DNA of 12,086 nt. Origin: Actinomycetes bacterium (GTDB taxonomy: Bacteria; Actinomycetota; Actinomycetes; Mycobacteriales; Mycobacteriaceae). Each line of letters opens with the position of its first letter. Within the stretch, counting starts at the first letter, position 1. Of this stretch, positions 1 to 5,728 are shown piece by piece. Location: NCBI GenBank assembly GCA_023388385.1, contig JAEWGK010000163.1, positions 1 through 12,086 of the forward strand, read 5' to 3'. The position numbers and the translations under genes are program-made. Below the pieces are notes generated by a model. The model saw only the letters and a program-made list of their open reading frames with translations. It searched no databases and had not been told where the DNA came from.

Positions 1-905
1 GTCGTGCGGCGCCCGATGTGGGAGGCGTCGGAGTCGATCTGCGCGACGTTGCCGGTCGGCAGGAAGTCGGAGTACGGGAAGTCGGTGCCGGCGAGGATGA
101 CCAGGTCGGCGTCCTCGAGGGCGTCCTGGCAGGCGCCGTAGCCGAGCAGGCCGGACATGCCGACGTCGTAGGGGTTGTCGTACTGGATGACGTCCTTGCC
201 GCCCAGCGAGTGGCCGACGGGCGCCTTGACCTTCTCCGCGAAAGCCATGACATCGTCGTGCGCGCCCGCGCAGCCGGCGCCGGCGAAGACCATGATGGTG
301 TCCGCGTCGTCGACGGCACGCGCGAGGGCGTCGACCTGCTGCTCCGCCGCGATGACGGTCGGCTCCGCGGCGGAGACCGCCGACTCGAGCACCGGCGAGT
401 CCTCCGCGTCCTCTCCCGCGATGTCGCCGGGCAGCACCAGGACGGAGACTCCCCTGCCGGCCATCGTGGACTGGATGGCGTTGTGCAGGATGTTCGCACC
501 CTGGGCCGGGGAGTTGACCATCTCGCAGTAGGAGGAGCACTCCTGGAAGATCATCTCCGGGTGCGTCTCCTGGAAGAACGCGGATCCGATGTTGGCGGAC
601 GGGATGTGCGAGGCGATGGCGAGGACCTTGCCACCGTTGCGGTGCGCGTCGTAAAGCCCCTGGATGAGGTGGGTGTTGCCGGGGCCGCAGGAGCCCGCGC
701 AGACGGCGAGGCCCCCGGTGAGGGCGGATTCGGCGCCGGCGGCGAACGCCGCGGACTCCTCGTTGTGGACGTGGATCCACTCCATGCCGTCCCTTCGGCG
801 GACGGCGTCGACGACGGGGTTGAGGCTGTCGCCCACGAGGCCGTAGATGCGGGTGACGCCCTGCCGTGCGAGGGCGTCGATGAGCTGGTCGGCGAAGGTT
901 GCCAT
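1..905 (-). CDS. pqo: Pyruvate:quinone oxidoreductase (pyruvate dehydrogenase, quinone), N-terminal part only
   Basis: The protein decarboxylates pyruvate oxidatively to acetate and CO2 with thiamine diphosphate and FAD, passing electrons to menaquinone at the membrane. About 301 N-terminal residues are present; the family is usually about 570-580 residues, so the gene runs off the left edge. Visible are the start MATFADQLIDALARQGV, a GDSLN motif at residues 25-29 as in E. coli PoxB, and HVHNEESAAFAAGAES with the thiamine-activating Glu at residue 50. These are followed by a GSCGPGNTHLIQGL cofactor-domain motif and the beginning of the central FAD-binding domain (VILAGTDFPYSDFLP). The ATG at 905 is preceded by a purine-rich GGGGGAAGAAG tract, a reasonable ribosome site. 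In C. glutamicum Pqo forms an acetate bypass of the PDH complex. Other thiamine-dependent enzymes such as acetolactate synthase are less likely given the close PoxB-type motifs. Confidence 0.92.
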   Translation of the reverse strand, partial: MATFADQLIDALARQGVTRIYGLVGDSLNPVVDAVRRRDGMEWIHVHNEESAAFAAGAESALTGGLAVCAGSCGPGNTHLIQGLYDAHRNGGKVLAIASHIPSANIGSAFFQETHPEMIFQECSSYCEMVNSPAQGANILHNAIQSTMAGRGVSVLVLPGDIAGEDAEDSPVLESAVSAAEPTVIAAEQQVDALARAVDDADTIMVFAGAGCAGAHDDVMAFAEKVKAPVGHSLGGKDVIQYDNPYDVGMSGLLGYGACQDALEDADLVILAGTDFPYSDFLPTGNVAQIDSDASHIGRRT

Positions 906-986
906 GCGTGTCTTCTTCCCCCGGCGGAGTTCACGGTGGACGGCCCGCCGGTCGCGGTCGCTGTCCTCCGGGGCAACGCCGCACGC

Positions 987-1014
987 CCCCGGTTTATTCC
1001 GTTCACTTCCGGGG
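987..1014. promoter_or_regulatory. Inverted repeat upstream of pqo
   Basis: CCCCGG at 987-992 and CCGGGG at 1009-1014 form a 6-bp inverted repeat around a 16-nt AT-richer core (TTTATTCCGTTCACTT), 82 nt before the pqo start. The core is the least GC-rich stretch between the two genes, so this is the likeliest place for the pqo promoter or an operator. I see no convincing TANNNT -10 element on the minus strand here. Confidence 0.25.
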
Positions 1015-1017
1015 AAT

Positions 1018-1047
1018 CCGCGGACGCGCAGGGGGCGCGGGCCGCGG
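1018..1047 (-). terminator. Nested GC-rich hairpin after the hotdog gene
   Basis: An outer CCGCGG pair (1018-1023 and 1042-1047) encloses an inner CGCGC/GCGCG stem (1025-1029 and 1035-1039) with a 5-nt loop. It starts 2 nt after the stop codon of the minus-strand gene at 1049. There is no U-tract, so intrinsic termination is only possible; it could also be a 3'-end stabilising hairpin. Confidence 0.35.
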
Positions 1048-1048
1048 G

Positions 1049-1921
1049 CTAGTACCGGGCGAGGGACTCGCGGGCCTCGCGGACCTCGTCGAGCAGCGAG
1101 CGGGCGTCGGCGGAGAGCTCCTCCGGCGCGGTGGTCAGCGCCTCGAGCACCACCTGGGGCAGGCCGGCGGCGCGGTAGTCGTCGAGGGAGACGGCCCCCT
1201 CCTCCAGGACCCCCTCCAGCCATGCGACGGCCCGGGCCTCCGGGCGGATGCAGCGACGGGCGACGCGCTCGTGCTCGACGAGCCGGTCGCGGTCGGCGTC
1301 GCCACGCAGGCCCAGGCGGGCGAGGGTGCGCGCGGCGGCGATGAGGTTCGCACCCTCCTCGCGGTCCAGCAGGTTCGGGTTGGCCGGCGGCTTGCCCCCG
1401 CCGCGGCGGCGGACGTAGAGGTCCTGTTGCCCGATGCCGACGATGCCGCCGTCCCGGTCGCGCACGACGGAGGTGTACGGCACGACGGTGGAGAAGCCGC
1501 CCTCGGTGTCGCGGTGGATGCGCTCGACCATCTCGTCGGTGATCTCGACCTCGAGGTACGTGCCGCGGTCGCCGGGGCGGATGAACTCGAAGGAGCCCGT
1601 GCGGGTCCACACCTGAAAGTCCCGGACGCCGAGCCGGTGGACGAGGATGAGGCCGAACATCACGTCCGTCATCGCGAACAGCGTGCCGCCGAACGCCGAG
1701 CCGTTCATGTTGGCGTTGAGGACGTTGAGGCGCAGCTCGACGCGGCCGCCCGACCAGTCGTCATTGATGCGCGTGATGCGCACGCCCGACCCCGCCAGCG
1801 GAGGCCAGATGTTCATCATGTGGCGCAGGCGGTTCGGCGTCAGGTTGCCGCCGTTGCCGTTGATGGAGTCCATGATCCGCGACTGCAGGTCGCGCAGGGA
1901 GCTGGGGAGGGTCGGGGCCAT
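1049..1921 (-). CDS. DUF4442/PaaI-like hotdog protein fused to a degenerate HD-like domain
   Basis: The protein has 290 residues in two parts. Residues about 15-172 resemble the DUF4442 hotdog family (thioesterase-like): NANMNGSAFGGTLFAMTD at 69-86 supplies the central-helix signature, followed by strand-rich sequence with FEFIRPGDRGTYLEVEI. Such proteins usually act on acyl-CoA or related thioesters; the substrate here is unknown. Residues about 190-265 resemble small HD phosphohydrolases of the RelA/SpoT HD type: a LVEHERVARR segment (His217), then ARAVAWLEGVLEEGAVSLDDYRAAGLPQVV, where the family has a LLHDVVEDT-like motif. The HD dyad is Glu236-Gly237 and the following ED is Glu240-Glu241, so metal-dependent hydrolysis is unlikely. 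The ATG at 1921 was chosen because a -10-like TAGGCT lies 8 nt upstream, suggesting leaderless translation. The frame stays open further upstream, but that would overlap the next gene. The hotdog call is firm; the HD relation is by eye. Confidence 0.8.
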   Translation of the reverse strand: MAPTLPSSLRDLQSRIMDSINGNGGNLTPNRLRHMMNIWPPLAGSGVRITRINDDWSGGRVELRLNVLNANMNGSAFGGTLFAMTDVMFGLILVHRLGVRDFQVWTRTGSFEFIRPGDRGTYLEVEITDEMVERIHRDTEGGFSTVVPYTSVVRDRDGGIVGIGQQDLYVRRRGGGKPPANPNLLDREEGANLIAAARTLARLGLRGDADRDRLVEHERVARRCIRPEARAVAWLEGVLEEGAVSLDDYRAAGLPQVVLEALTTAPEELSADARSLLDEVREARESLARY

Positions 1922-1929
1922 GCCCCGGG

Positions 1930-1935
1930 AGCCTA
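1930..1935 (-). promoter_or_regulatory. -10 element TAGGCT, probable leaderless promoter of the hotdog gene
   Basis: TAGGCT on the minus strand ends 8 nt before the ATG at 1921. It fits the TANNNT consensus of corynebacteria and mycobacteria and would place the transcript start at or next to the A of the start codon. No clear -35 is visible. Confidence 0.5.
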
Positions 1936-1998
1936 ACAGAGCGGGGAACGGCGGCAGGGCGGTCCGGCACGGTCCGCCACGGCCCGGCCCGGAGCTGC

Positions 1999-2424
1999 TC
2001 AGCGCAGCGGGGACTCCCCGAGCTCCGCCGTCAGGCCGCGGATGCGGTCGCGCAGCCACTCGCGCAGGACCCGGTAGCGCGGCAGGCCGGCGACGCCCTG
2101 ATCCATGGGGTCCTCCCAGAGCCAGCGCTCGATGGGCCGGTCGGGCGCGATGCACCGCGAGACGTCGATGTCTCCGAGGACGATGACGCGATCGTAGGAA
2201 TCGGCCAGCGACGGCGTCAGCTGGAGCGGGTCGCCGTCGCAGCGCGCGCCCACCTCCCCGAGCGCGAGGCGCGCGTCCTCGTCGACTCCGCGGTCATCCG
2301 GGTCGACGTCCACGCCGGCGGAGGACACCTCGACCCCCGGCCGGACGCGGCGCAGCAGTCCCTCCGCCATGCGGGACAGGCCCATGTTCGAGCCGCTGAC
2401 GAACAGGATGGTCCCGTCGCCCAT
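1999..2424 (-). CDS. Low-molecular-weight protein tyrosine phosphatase-like protein with disabled active site
   Basis: The 141-residue protein has the length and order of the LMW-PTP/arsenate reductase (ArsC, Wzb) fold. The N-terminal ILFVSGSNMGLSRMAEGLLRR aligns with the family's VLFVCTGNICRSPMAEALLR. Then come VEVSSAGVD, YDRVIVLGD and, near the C-terminus, WEDPMDQG in place of the acid-loop DP(Y)G. The CX5R phosphate loop is altered: the nucleophilic Cys is Ser10 (AGC) and the Arg is Leu16 (CTG), while the downstream Ser17 and the acid-loop Asp remain. Family knowledge says phosphatase or reductase activity needs that Cys, so this is probably a pseudophosphatase that binds rather than hydrolyses. 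The ATG at 2424 is favoured by a GAGGAGG ribosome site 7 nt upstream; an out-of-frame ATG lies only 2 nt from that site. The next gene on this strand starts 77 nt beyond its stop. Confidence 0.85.
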   Translation of the reverse strand: MGDGTILFVSGSNMGLSRMAEGLLRRVRPGVEVSSAGVDVDPDDRGVDEDARLALGEVGARCDGDPLQLTPSLADSYDRVIVLGDIDVSRCIAPDRPIERWLWEDPMDQGVAGLPRYRVLREWLRDRIRGLTAELGESPLR

Positions 2425-2431
2425 GTCATCG

Positions 2432-2438
2432 CCTCCTC
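2432..2438 (-). promoter_or_regulatory. Ribosome binding site GAGGAGG
   Basis: GAGGAGG on the minus strand lies 7 nt before ATG 2424 and 2 nt before another ATG at 2429 in a different frame. The spacing decides the start at 2424. Confidence 0.75.
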
Positions 2439-2485
2439 GAGCGTCGGTCCGCCGCCAGCGCGTGAGCGTGACGACGCTTTCCCCC

Positions 2486-2491
2486 ACCCTA
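2486..2491 (-). promoter_or_regulatory. Candidate -10 element TAGGGT for the LMW-PTP-like gene
   Basis: TAGGGT matches TANNNT and would start a transcript near 2479, with a leader of about 55 nt containing the GAGGAGG site. There is no recognisable -35, so it is only a candidate. Confidence 0.35.
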
Positions 2492-2529
2492 GCCACGACC
2501 TGCCCCGGCCACGAGGGCCGCGCGGCGGG

Positions 2530-2572
2530 AAAACGGGAGGATGCGGCCCGGCGCAGGGGCCGATGCGGGCCG
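2530..2572 (-). terminator. Probable terminator of the membrane-anchored hypothetical gene
   Basis: Read on the minus strand, a perfect 7-bp stem (CGGCCCG, 2566-2572, with CGGGCCG, 2544-2550) with a 15-nt loop lies 10 nt after the stop codon at 2583-2585. A TTTT follows at 2530-2533. The T-run is short and 10 nt from the stem, so efficiency is uncertain. Confidence 0.45.
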
Positions 2573-2582
2573 GCGGCGGGCT

Positions 2583-3488
2583 CTAGCGGCGCGCCTCGTC
2601 CCAGACGGTCACCAGCGGACCGCCGTCGCCGTCGACGGCGCAGCGCATGGCCCCGCGGCCGATGGGCTCGCAGCGGACGTGGCGGCCGTCGACGTCGAAG
2701 ATCGCGGTCGAGGCCAGGTCGACGTCGCCGTCGCCGGCCCTCTCCATGAGGGCCGCCAGCACGTCCGAGGCCAGTCCGCACAGCGCGGGCTCCTCGGCGG
2801 CCGTCTGCGCGCCGGTCGCGCCGTGGTGCGCGGTGACGCCAAGGTGGCTGACGCCGTGGCCGTCACCCGTCCTGCACACGAGCACGTGCTCGCCGTGGAA
2901 CTGGACGACCTCCCCGGCCAGGATCATCGACTGCCCCTCCGCCGAATCACCGGCGCCCGCGTCACCGTCCTTGGTCGGGGCGCCGGACTTGGCGACGCCC
3001 CCGCCGCCGTGCCCGCCCCATCCGTCCGCGGCGCGGAGGGACGCGGCCAAGGCCGAGGGATCCCGGGGCCGGTCGGCGGCGGAGGAGTCGGTGGACGTTC
3101 CGGCGGACGGCGTGGCGGAGGCTGCGCCGCCTACACGGGAGCCGGGGGCGGTCGTCGAGCCGGCGGCGCCGACAGCGTCCGAGCCGGCCCCGCCCTCAGA
3201 CGACGCCGGGGAGCCGGGGGCGTCGCCGGAGGTCGACTCTCCGCCCTCGTCACCGGCCCGCGGGACGACGCCGGCCGCCTGCTCGGTCGGGGAGTCGTCG
3301 CCGCCGGTGACCAGGGCGACGCAGCCGACGAGGGCAAGGCCGACGAGCGCCATCATCGCGAGAGCCGCCGCCACGGGGCGGCGTGCAGGGGCGGCCGGGC
3401 GGACCCCGTCGTCCGGGGTCGCGGCGTCCGTGCGCCGCGTGCGGGGGCCGCGGCCGTTGCGGGGATCGGCGTGATGATCGGGGGTCAA
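2583..3488 (-). CDS. Membrane-anchored hypothetical protein with low-complexity linker
   Basis: Not recognised. The 301-residue protein has a short basic cytoplasmic N-terminus (about residues 1-38) and one hydrophobic segment, VAAALAMMALVGLALVGCVA (39-58, continuing to about 61). A long Ser/Gly/Ala/Thr/Pro-rich linker follows (about 64-160), then a more ordered C-terminal domain (about 165-301) with four Cys in VLVCRTGDG, ALCGLASDV, HVRCEPIG and MRCAVDGDG. The layout suggests a type II anchored protein with an external domain, perhaps with two disulfides spanning the cell-wall layer through the linker (inference). The start is TTG at 3488, chosen because an AAGGAGG site sits 4 nt upstream and no ATG or GTG fits before the hydrophobic segment. 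Codon use and GC content look like the neighbours. A probable terminator follows, so it is likely monocistronic. Confidence 0.7.
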   Translation of the reverse strand: MTPDHHADPRNGRGPRTRRTDAATPDDGVRPAAPARRPVAAALAMMALVGLALVGCVALVTGGDDSPTEQAAGVVPRAGDEGGESTSGDAPGSPASSEGGAGSDAVGAAGSTTAPGSRVGGAASATPSAGTSTDSSAADRPRDPSALAASLRAADGWGGHGGGGVAKSGAPTKDGDAGAGDSAEGQSMILAGEVVQFHGEHVLVCRTGDGHGVSHLGVTAHHGATGAQTAAEEPALCGLASDVLAALMERAGDGDVDLASTAIFDVDGRHVRCEPIGRGAMRCAVDGDGGPLVTVWDEARR

Positions 3489-3492
3489 GGGT

Positions 3493-3499
3493 CCTCCTT
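3493..3499 (-). promoter_or_regulatory. Ribosome binding site AAGGAGG fixing a TTG start
   Basis: AAGGAGG on the minus strand stands 4 nt before TTG 3488. It is among the strongest ribosome sites in the window and is the main reason for accepting the rare start codon. Confidence 0.7.
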
Positions 3500-3626
3500 C
3501 CGGGATTCGTGGCGTGCTCTTCGCGTTGTCCTGGCTACCACCGGCGGCGTGCCGGCCGTAAGCCAATGCGGAGATCGCAGCCGAACCGTTATACGTCCCT
3601 GACGGCGATCTTTTTGGTTGTTGACG

Positions 3627-3699
3627 AGCCGGAGACGGGACTTGAACCCGCAACCTGCCGCTTACAAGGCGGATGCGCTACCGATTGCGCCACTCCGGC
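3627..3699 (-). tRNA. tRNA-Thr (anticodon TGT)
   Basis: A 73-nt cloverleaf folds on the minus strand. The acceptor stem is GCCGGAG with CTCCGGC (7 bp), the D stem GCGC/GCGC, and the anticodon loop CTTGTAA with TGT at positions 34-36. The T arm is GCGGG-TTCAAGT-CCCGT, and the discriminator base is T73. The anticodon stem TCCGC/GCGGC has one terminal mismatch. CCA is not encoded (CGT follows). It reads ACA and, by wobble, ACG threonine codons. Confidence 0.95.
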
Positions 3700-3726
3700 A
3701 CCGCGCCGCATGGCGCGAGCAGCCCC

Positions 3727-3732
3727 ATGCTA
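3727..3732 (-). promoter_or_regulatory. -10 element TAGCAT for tRNA-Thr
   Basis: TAGCAT (TANNNT) on the minus strand lies 27 nt before the first tRNA base, giving a 5' leader of about 20 nt, normal for a tRNA precursor. No good -35 is visible in this very GC-rich stretch. Confidence 0.45.
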
Positions 3733-3847
3733 CCCGGGTGCCGGCCCCGGACCGCGCGGGCCCCGGGCCCGCGGACCGGATTCGCTGACGCGCCGCCGGG
3801 CGGATTGCCGGGCACACCGCCGCGGCAGCCGACGTCGGCCCGGCCGG

Positions 3848-3853
3848 TACAGT
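3848..3853 (+). promoter_or_regulatory. -10 element TACAGT upstream of thrE
   Basis: TACAGT matches TANNNT and would start transcription near 3860, giving a leader of about 109 nt before the thrE start. The leader opens with a GC-rich interrupted hairpin (GCGGGGCCC against GGGGCCCGC). A GTG occurs exactly at 3860; see the leader-ORF finding. Confidence 0.45.
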
Positions 3854-3951
3854 GTTCCCGTGCAGGCGGGGCCCGGGGACGGGGCCCGCGAACCGGCGTC
3901 CGGGCACCCCGCGCCGACATCCCGCCGCCCCGGACCGGGGCGGCCGTCCAC

Positions 3952-3959
3952 GGAGGAGG
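3952..3959 (+). promoter_or_regulatory. Ribosome binding site GGAGGAGG serving thrE
   Basis: GGAGGAGG is 9 nt before GTG 3969 and only 1 nt before ATG 3961. ATG 3961 is followed by GAC CCG TGA, and that TGA overlaps the GTG start in a GTGA arrangement. The spacing favours GTG 3969. Confidence 0.7.
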
Positions 3960-3968
3960 CATGGACCC

Positions 3969-5579
3969 GTGACCCAGGACGACCCGCGGCCGGAGGGCCC
4001 GGACCTGCCCGAGGGCGGCGATGAGTCGCATGGCCTCCGCGACAGGCTCCTCGACTGGGCCTCCAGCCCGGAGCCGGAGGAGGCGCCCGAGGCGCCGATG
4101 CGCACCCGTACGCCCCTCCCCCTGGCGCCCGTGGCGCTGGACGACGTCGACGCGGTCACCGACGTCCTCGACCTGGCGGCGCGGTGCGCCGGCGTGCTGC
4201 TGTCCAGCGGCGCCGGCAACCGGGACGTCGTCGCGCAGATCAAGGCGATCGCCTCCGCGTTCGGCCTCACGCGCGTGCAGGCGGACATCACGCTGACGAC
4301 GGTGACCGTGTTCCACCTGACGGAGAAGCGCCGCGTGCCGCTGACGTCCGTCCGCGTCGTCGACGGCGCAGTGGCGAACTTCCATCAGCTCGGCCAGGCG
4401 GATCGGCTGGTCCGCGACATCCTCGGCGGCCGCGTCGGCCTGGAGGAGGCACTGGAGCGCATCCGCGAGATCGAGGAGTCCCCGCCGCTGTACCGCCTCC
4501 GCGTCGTCTACGCGGGCTGGGTGCTGCTGGCGATGGCGTTCTCCGTCCTCATCGGCGGCTCCTGGCTGGTGGCGGGCCTGACGGGCGTGGCGTCGTTCCT
4601 GGTCATCGTCACCATCAGCGAGCTCAACGCCAGGTCGCTGCCGCCGTTTTTCCAGAACATGGTCGGCGGCCTCCTGGCCACGCTGTTCGCCGCGGCGTTC
4701 TTCTGGTCGGCGCCCTACCTGGGGCTGGCGGTGGCGCCGTCGCGCATCATCGCGTCGGGCATCGTCGTCATGCTCGCCGGCCTCACGCTGGTGCAGGCTC
4801 TGCAGGACGGCATGAACGGCGCGCCGGTGACGGGCGCCGCGAGATTGTTCGACACGATGCTGCTGACCGGCGGCATCATCGCCGGCATCGCCTTCGGCAT
4901 CGAGATCGTCGCGCTGCTCGGCGTCACCCTGCCGCCGCAGGAGGCCACGGCCCTGCCGAACTTCACGGAGACGACGCTGCGGGTCATCATGGGCATGCTC
5001 GCGTCCGTCGGATTCGCCGTCGCGTCGCACGCCAACGGCAAGGAGCTGGGCGTCACGGCCGGCATCGCGTTCTCCGGCACGGCACTGCACCACTACATCC
5101 TGCTGCCGCTGGGCCTCGGCGACGTCGCCTCGACGGGCCTCGCGGCCGGGTTCATCGGCATCGCCGGTGGTCTGCTGTCGCGGCGCTACTCCATCCCGCC
5201 ACTGGTCACCGCCGTCGCGGGGATCACCCCGTTCCTTCCGGGCCTCACCATCTACCGCGGCCTCTACGCGCTGCTGCACGACGACATGGTCGGCGGCTTC
5301 ACCAACCTCGCCGTGGCCATCGCCATCTCCGCCGCGCTGGCCGCGGGCGTGGCGCTCGGCGAGTGGATCGCCCGCCGCCTGCGCCGCCCGAAGGCGCTGA
5401 CCCGCGCCGGCGACATCATCCGCCCGCGCGTCCGCATCCGCCACGCCCGCCACCTCGTCGACGCCGCCCGCCCGGAGGAGGTCGACGAGGCCGCCACCGC
5501 GCACCGCCGCCGCACCGCCCGCAGCTGGTCCGGCCGGCGCTTCGGCCGCGACGTCGGCGAATCCTGGGAGCGCTGGTAG
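3969..5579 (+). CDS. thrE: Threonine/serine exporter ThrE
   Basis: ThrE exports L-threonine and L-serine across the cytoplasmic membrane, probably driven by the proton gradient. The 536-residue protein (C. glutamicum ThrE is about 489) starts with an acidic tail, then the cytoplasmic ThrE domain (about 50-175) with AGVLLSSGAGNRDVVAQIKAI and LTTVTVFHLTEKRRVPLT. About ten hydrophobic segments follow between residues 181 and 475, the first being VYAGWVLLAMAFSVLIGG. Conserved loops include ELNARSLPPFFQNMVGG and GITPFLPGLTIYRG. The last 60 residues form an Arg-rich cytoplasmic tail. The GTG at 3969 has GGAGGAGG 9 nt upstream; an ATG at 3961 is out of frame and opens only a three-codon frame. The frame is open further upstream but with no better start. 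A separate promoter for the next gene and a hairpin after the stop suggest thrE is transcribed alone or with weak read-through. Confidence 0.93.
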   Translation: MTQDDPRPEGPDLPEGGDESHGLRDRLLDWASSPEPEEAPEAPMRTRTPLPLAPVALDDVDAVTDVLDLAARCAGVLLSSGAGNRDVVAQIKAIASAFGLTRVQADITLTTVTVFHLTEKRRVPLTSVRVVDGAVANFHQLGQADRLVRDILGGRVGLEEALERIREIEESPPLYRLRVVYAGWVLLAMAFSVLIGGSWLVAGLTGVASFLVIVTISELNARSLPPFFQNMVGGLLATLFAAAFFWSAPYLGLAVAPSRIIASGIVVMLAGLTLVQALQDGMNGAPVTGAARLFDTMLLTGGIIAGIAFGIEIVALLGVTLPPQEATALPNFTETTLRVIMGMLASVGFAVASHANGKELGVTAGIAFSGTALHHYILLPLGLGDVASTGLAAGFIGIAGGLLSRRYSIPPLVTAVAGITPFLPGLTIYRGLYALLHDDMVGGFTNLAVAIAISAALAAGVALGEWIARRLRRPKALTRAGDIIRPRVRIRHARHLVDAARPEEVDEAATAHRRRTARSWSGRRFGRDVGESWERW

Positions 5580-5582
5580 CCC

Positions 5583-5605
5583 GCGGGGCCGTCGCACAGC
5601 CCCGC
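5583..5605 (+). terminator. Hairpin after thrE without T-tract
   Basis: A perfect 7-bp stem, GCGGGGC (5583-5589) with GCCCCGC (5599-5605), and a 9-nt loop lie 4 nt after the thrE stop codon. No U-tract follows; such hairpins are common 3' ends in high-GC Actinobacteria. It sits directly before the -10 of the next gene. Confidence 0.4.
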
Positions 5606-5608
5606 TGG

Positions 5609-5614
5609 TACACT
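5609..5614 (+). promoter_or_regulatory. -10 element TACACT upstream of the lysine-rich protein gene
   Basis: TACACT (TANNNT) would start transcription near 5621 and give a leader of about 108 nt. The probable unit is lysine-rich protein - otsA - lipoprotein. A -35 is not evident because the thrE hairpin occupies that place. Confidence 0.45.
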
Positions 5615-5682
5615 GGGGAACTCGCGAGCAGCGGATGCTGCAGCACGCGGCAGCGGATCCCCGGCGGAGCCGCCCGCGCACC

Positions 5683-5701
5683 CGGCGGCCGGGGGCCGCC
5701 G
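5683..5701 (+). promoter_or_regulatory. Strong hairpin in the 5' leader of the lysine-rich protein/otsA unit
   Basis: CGGCGGCC (5683-5690), a GGG loop and GGCCGCCG (5694-5701) form an 8-bp all-GC stem-loop 17 nt before the AGGAGG ribosome site. The same leader holds a 9-nt direct repeat, GCAGCGGAT, at 5628-5636 and 5650-5658. A role in translation or mRNA stability is possible but unproven. Confidence 0.35.
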
Positions 5702-5718
5702 CCCGAAACGCCCAAGCC

Positions 5719-5724
5719 AGGAGG
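5719..5724 (+). promoter_or_regulatory. Ribosome binding site AGGAGG
   Basis: AGGAGG lies 4 nt before GTG 5729 and decides that start for the lysine-rich protein, which has no nearby ATG. Confidence 0.7.
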
Positions 5725-5728
5725 ATCC

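Noticed and set aside
2541..3602. Plus-strand frames opposite the membrane-anchored hypothetical gene
   Set aside because: They lack a ribosome site or domain, while the minus frame has AAGGAGG, a transmembrane segment and a terminator-like hairpin.
3572..3615. Plus-strand stem AGATCGC/GCGATCT followed by TTTTT, resembling an intrinsic terminator
   Set aside because: The loop is 26 nt, the stem only 7 bp, and no plus-strand gene lies upstream to terminate; it also runs opposite to the tRNA and hypothetical gene.
3627..3699. tRNA-Thr as an integration site of a mobile element
   Set aside because: No repeat of the tRNA 3' end and no integrase gene is seen in the window.
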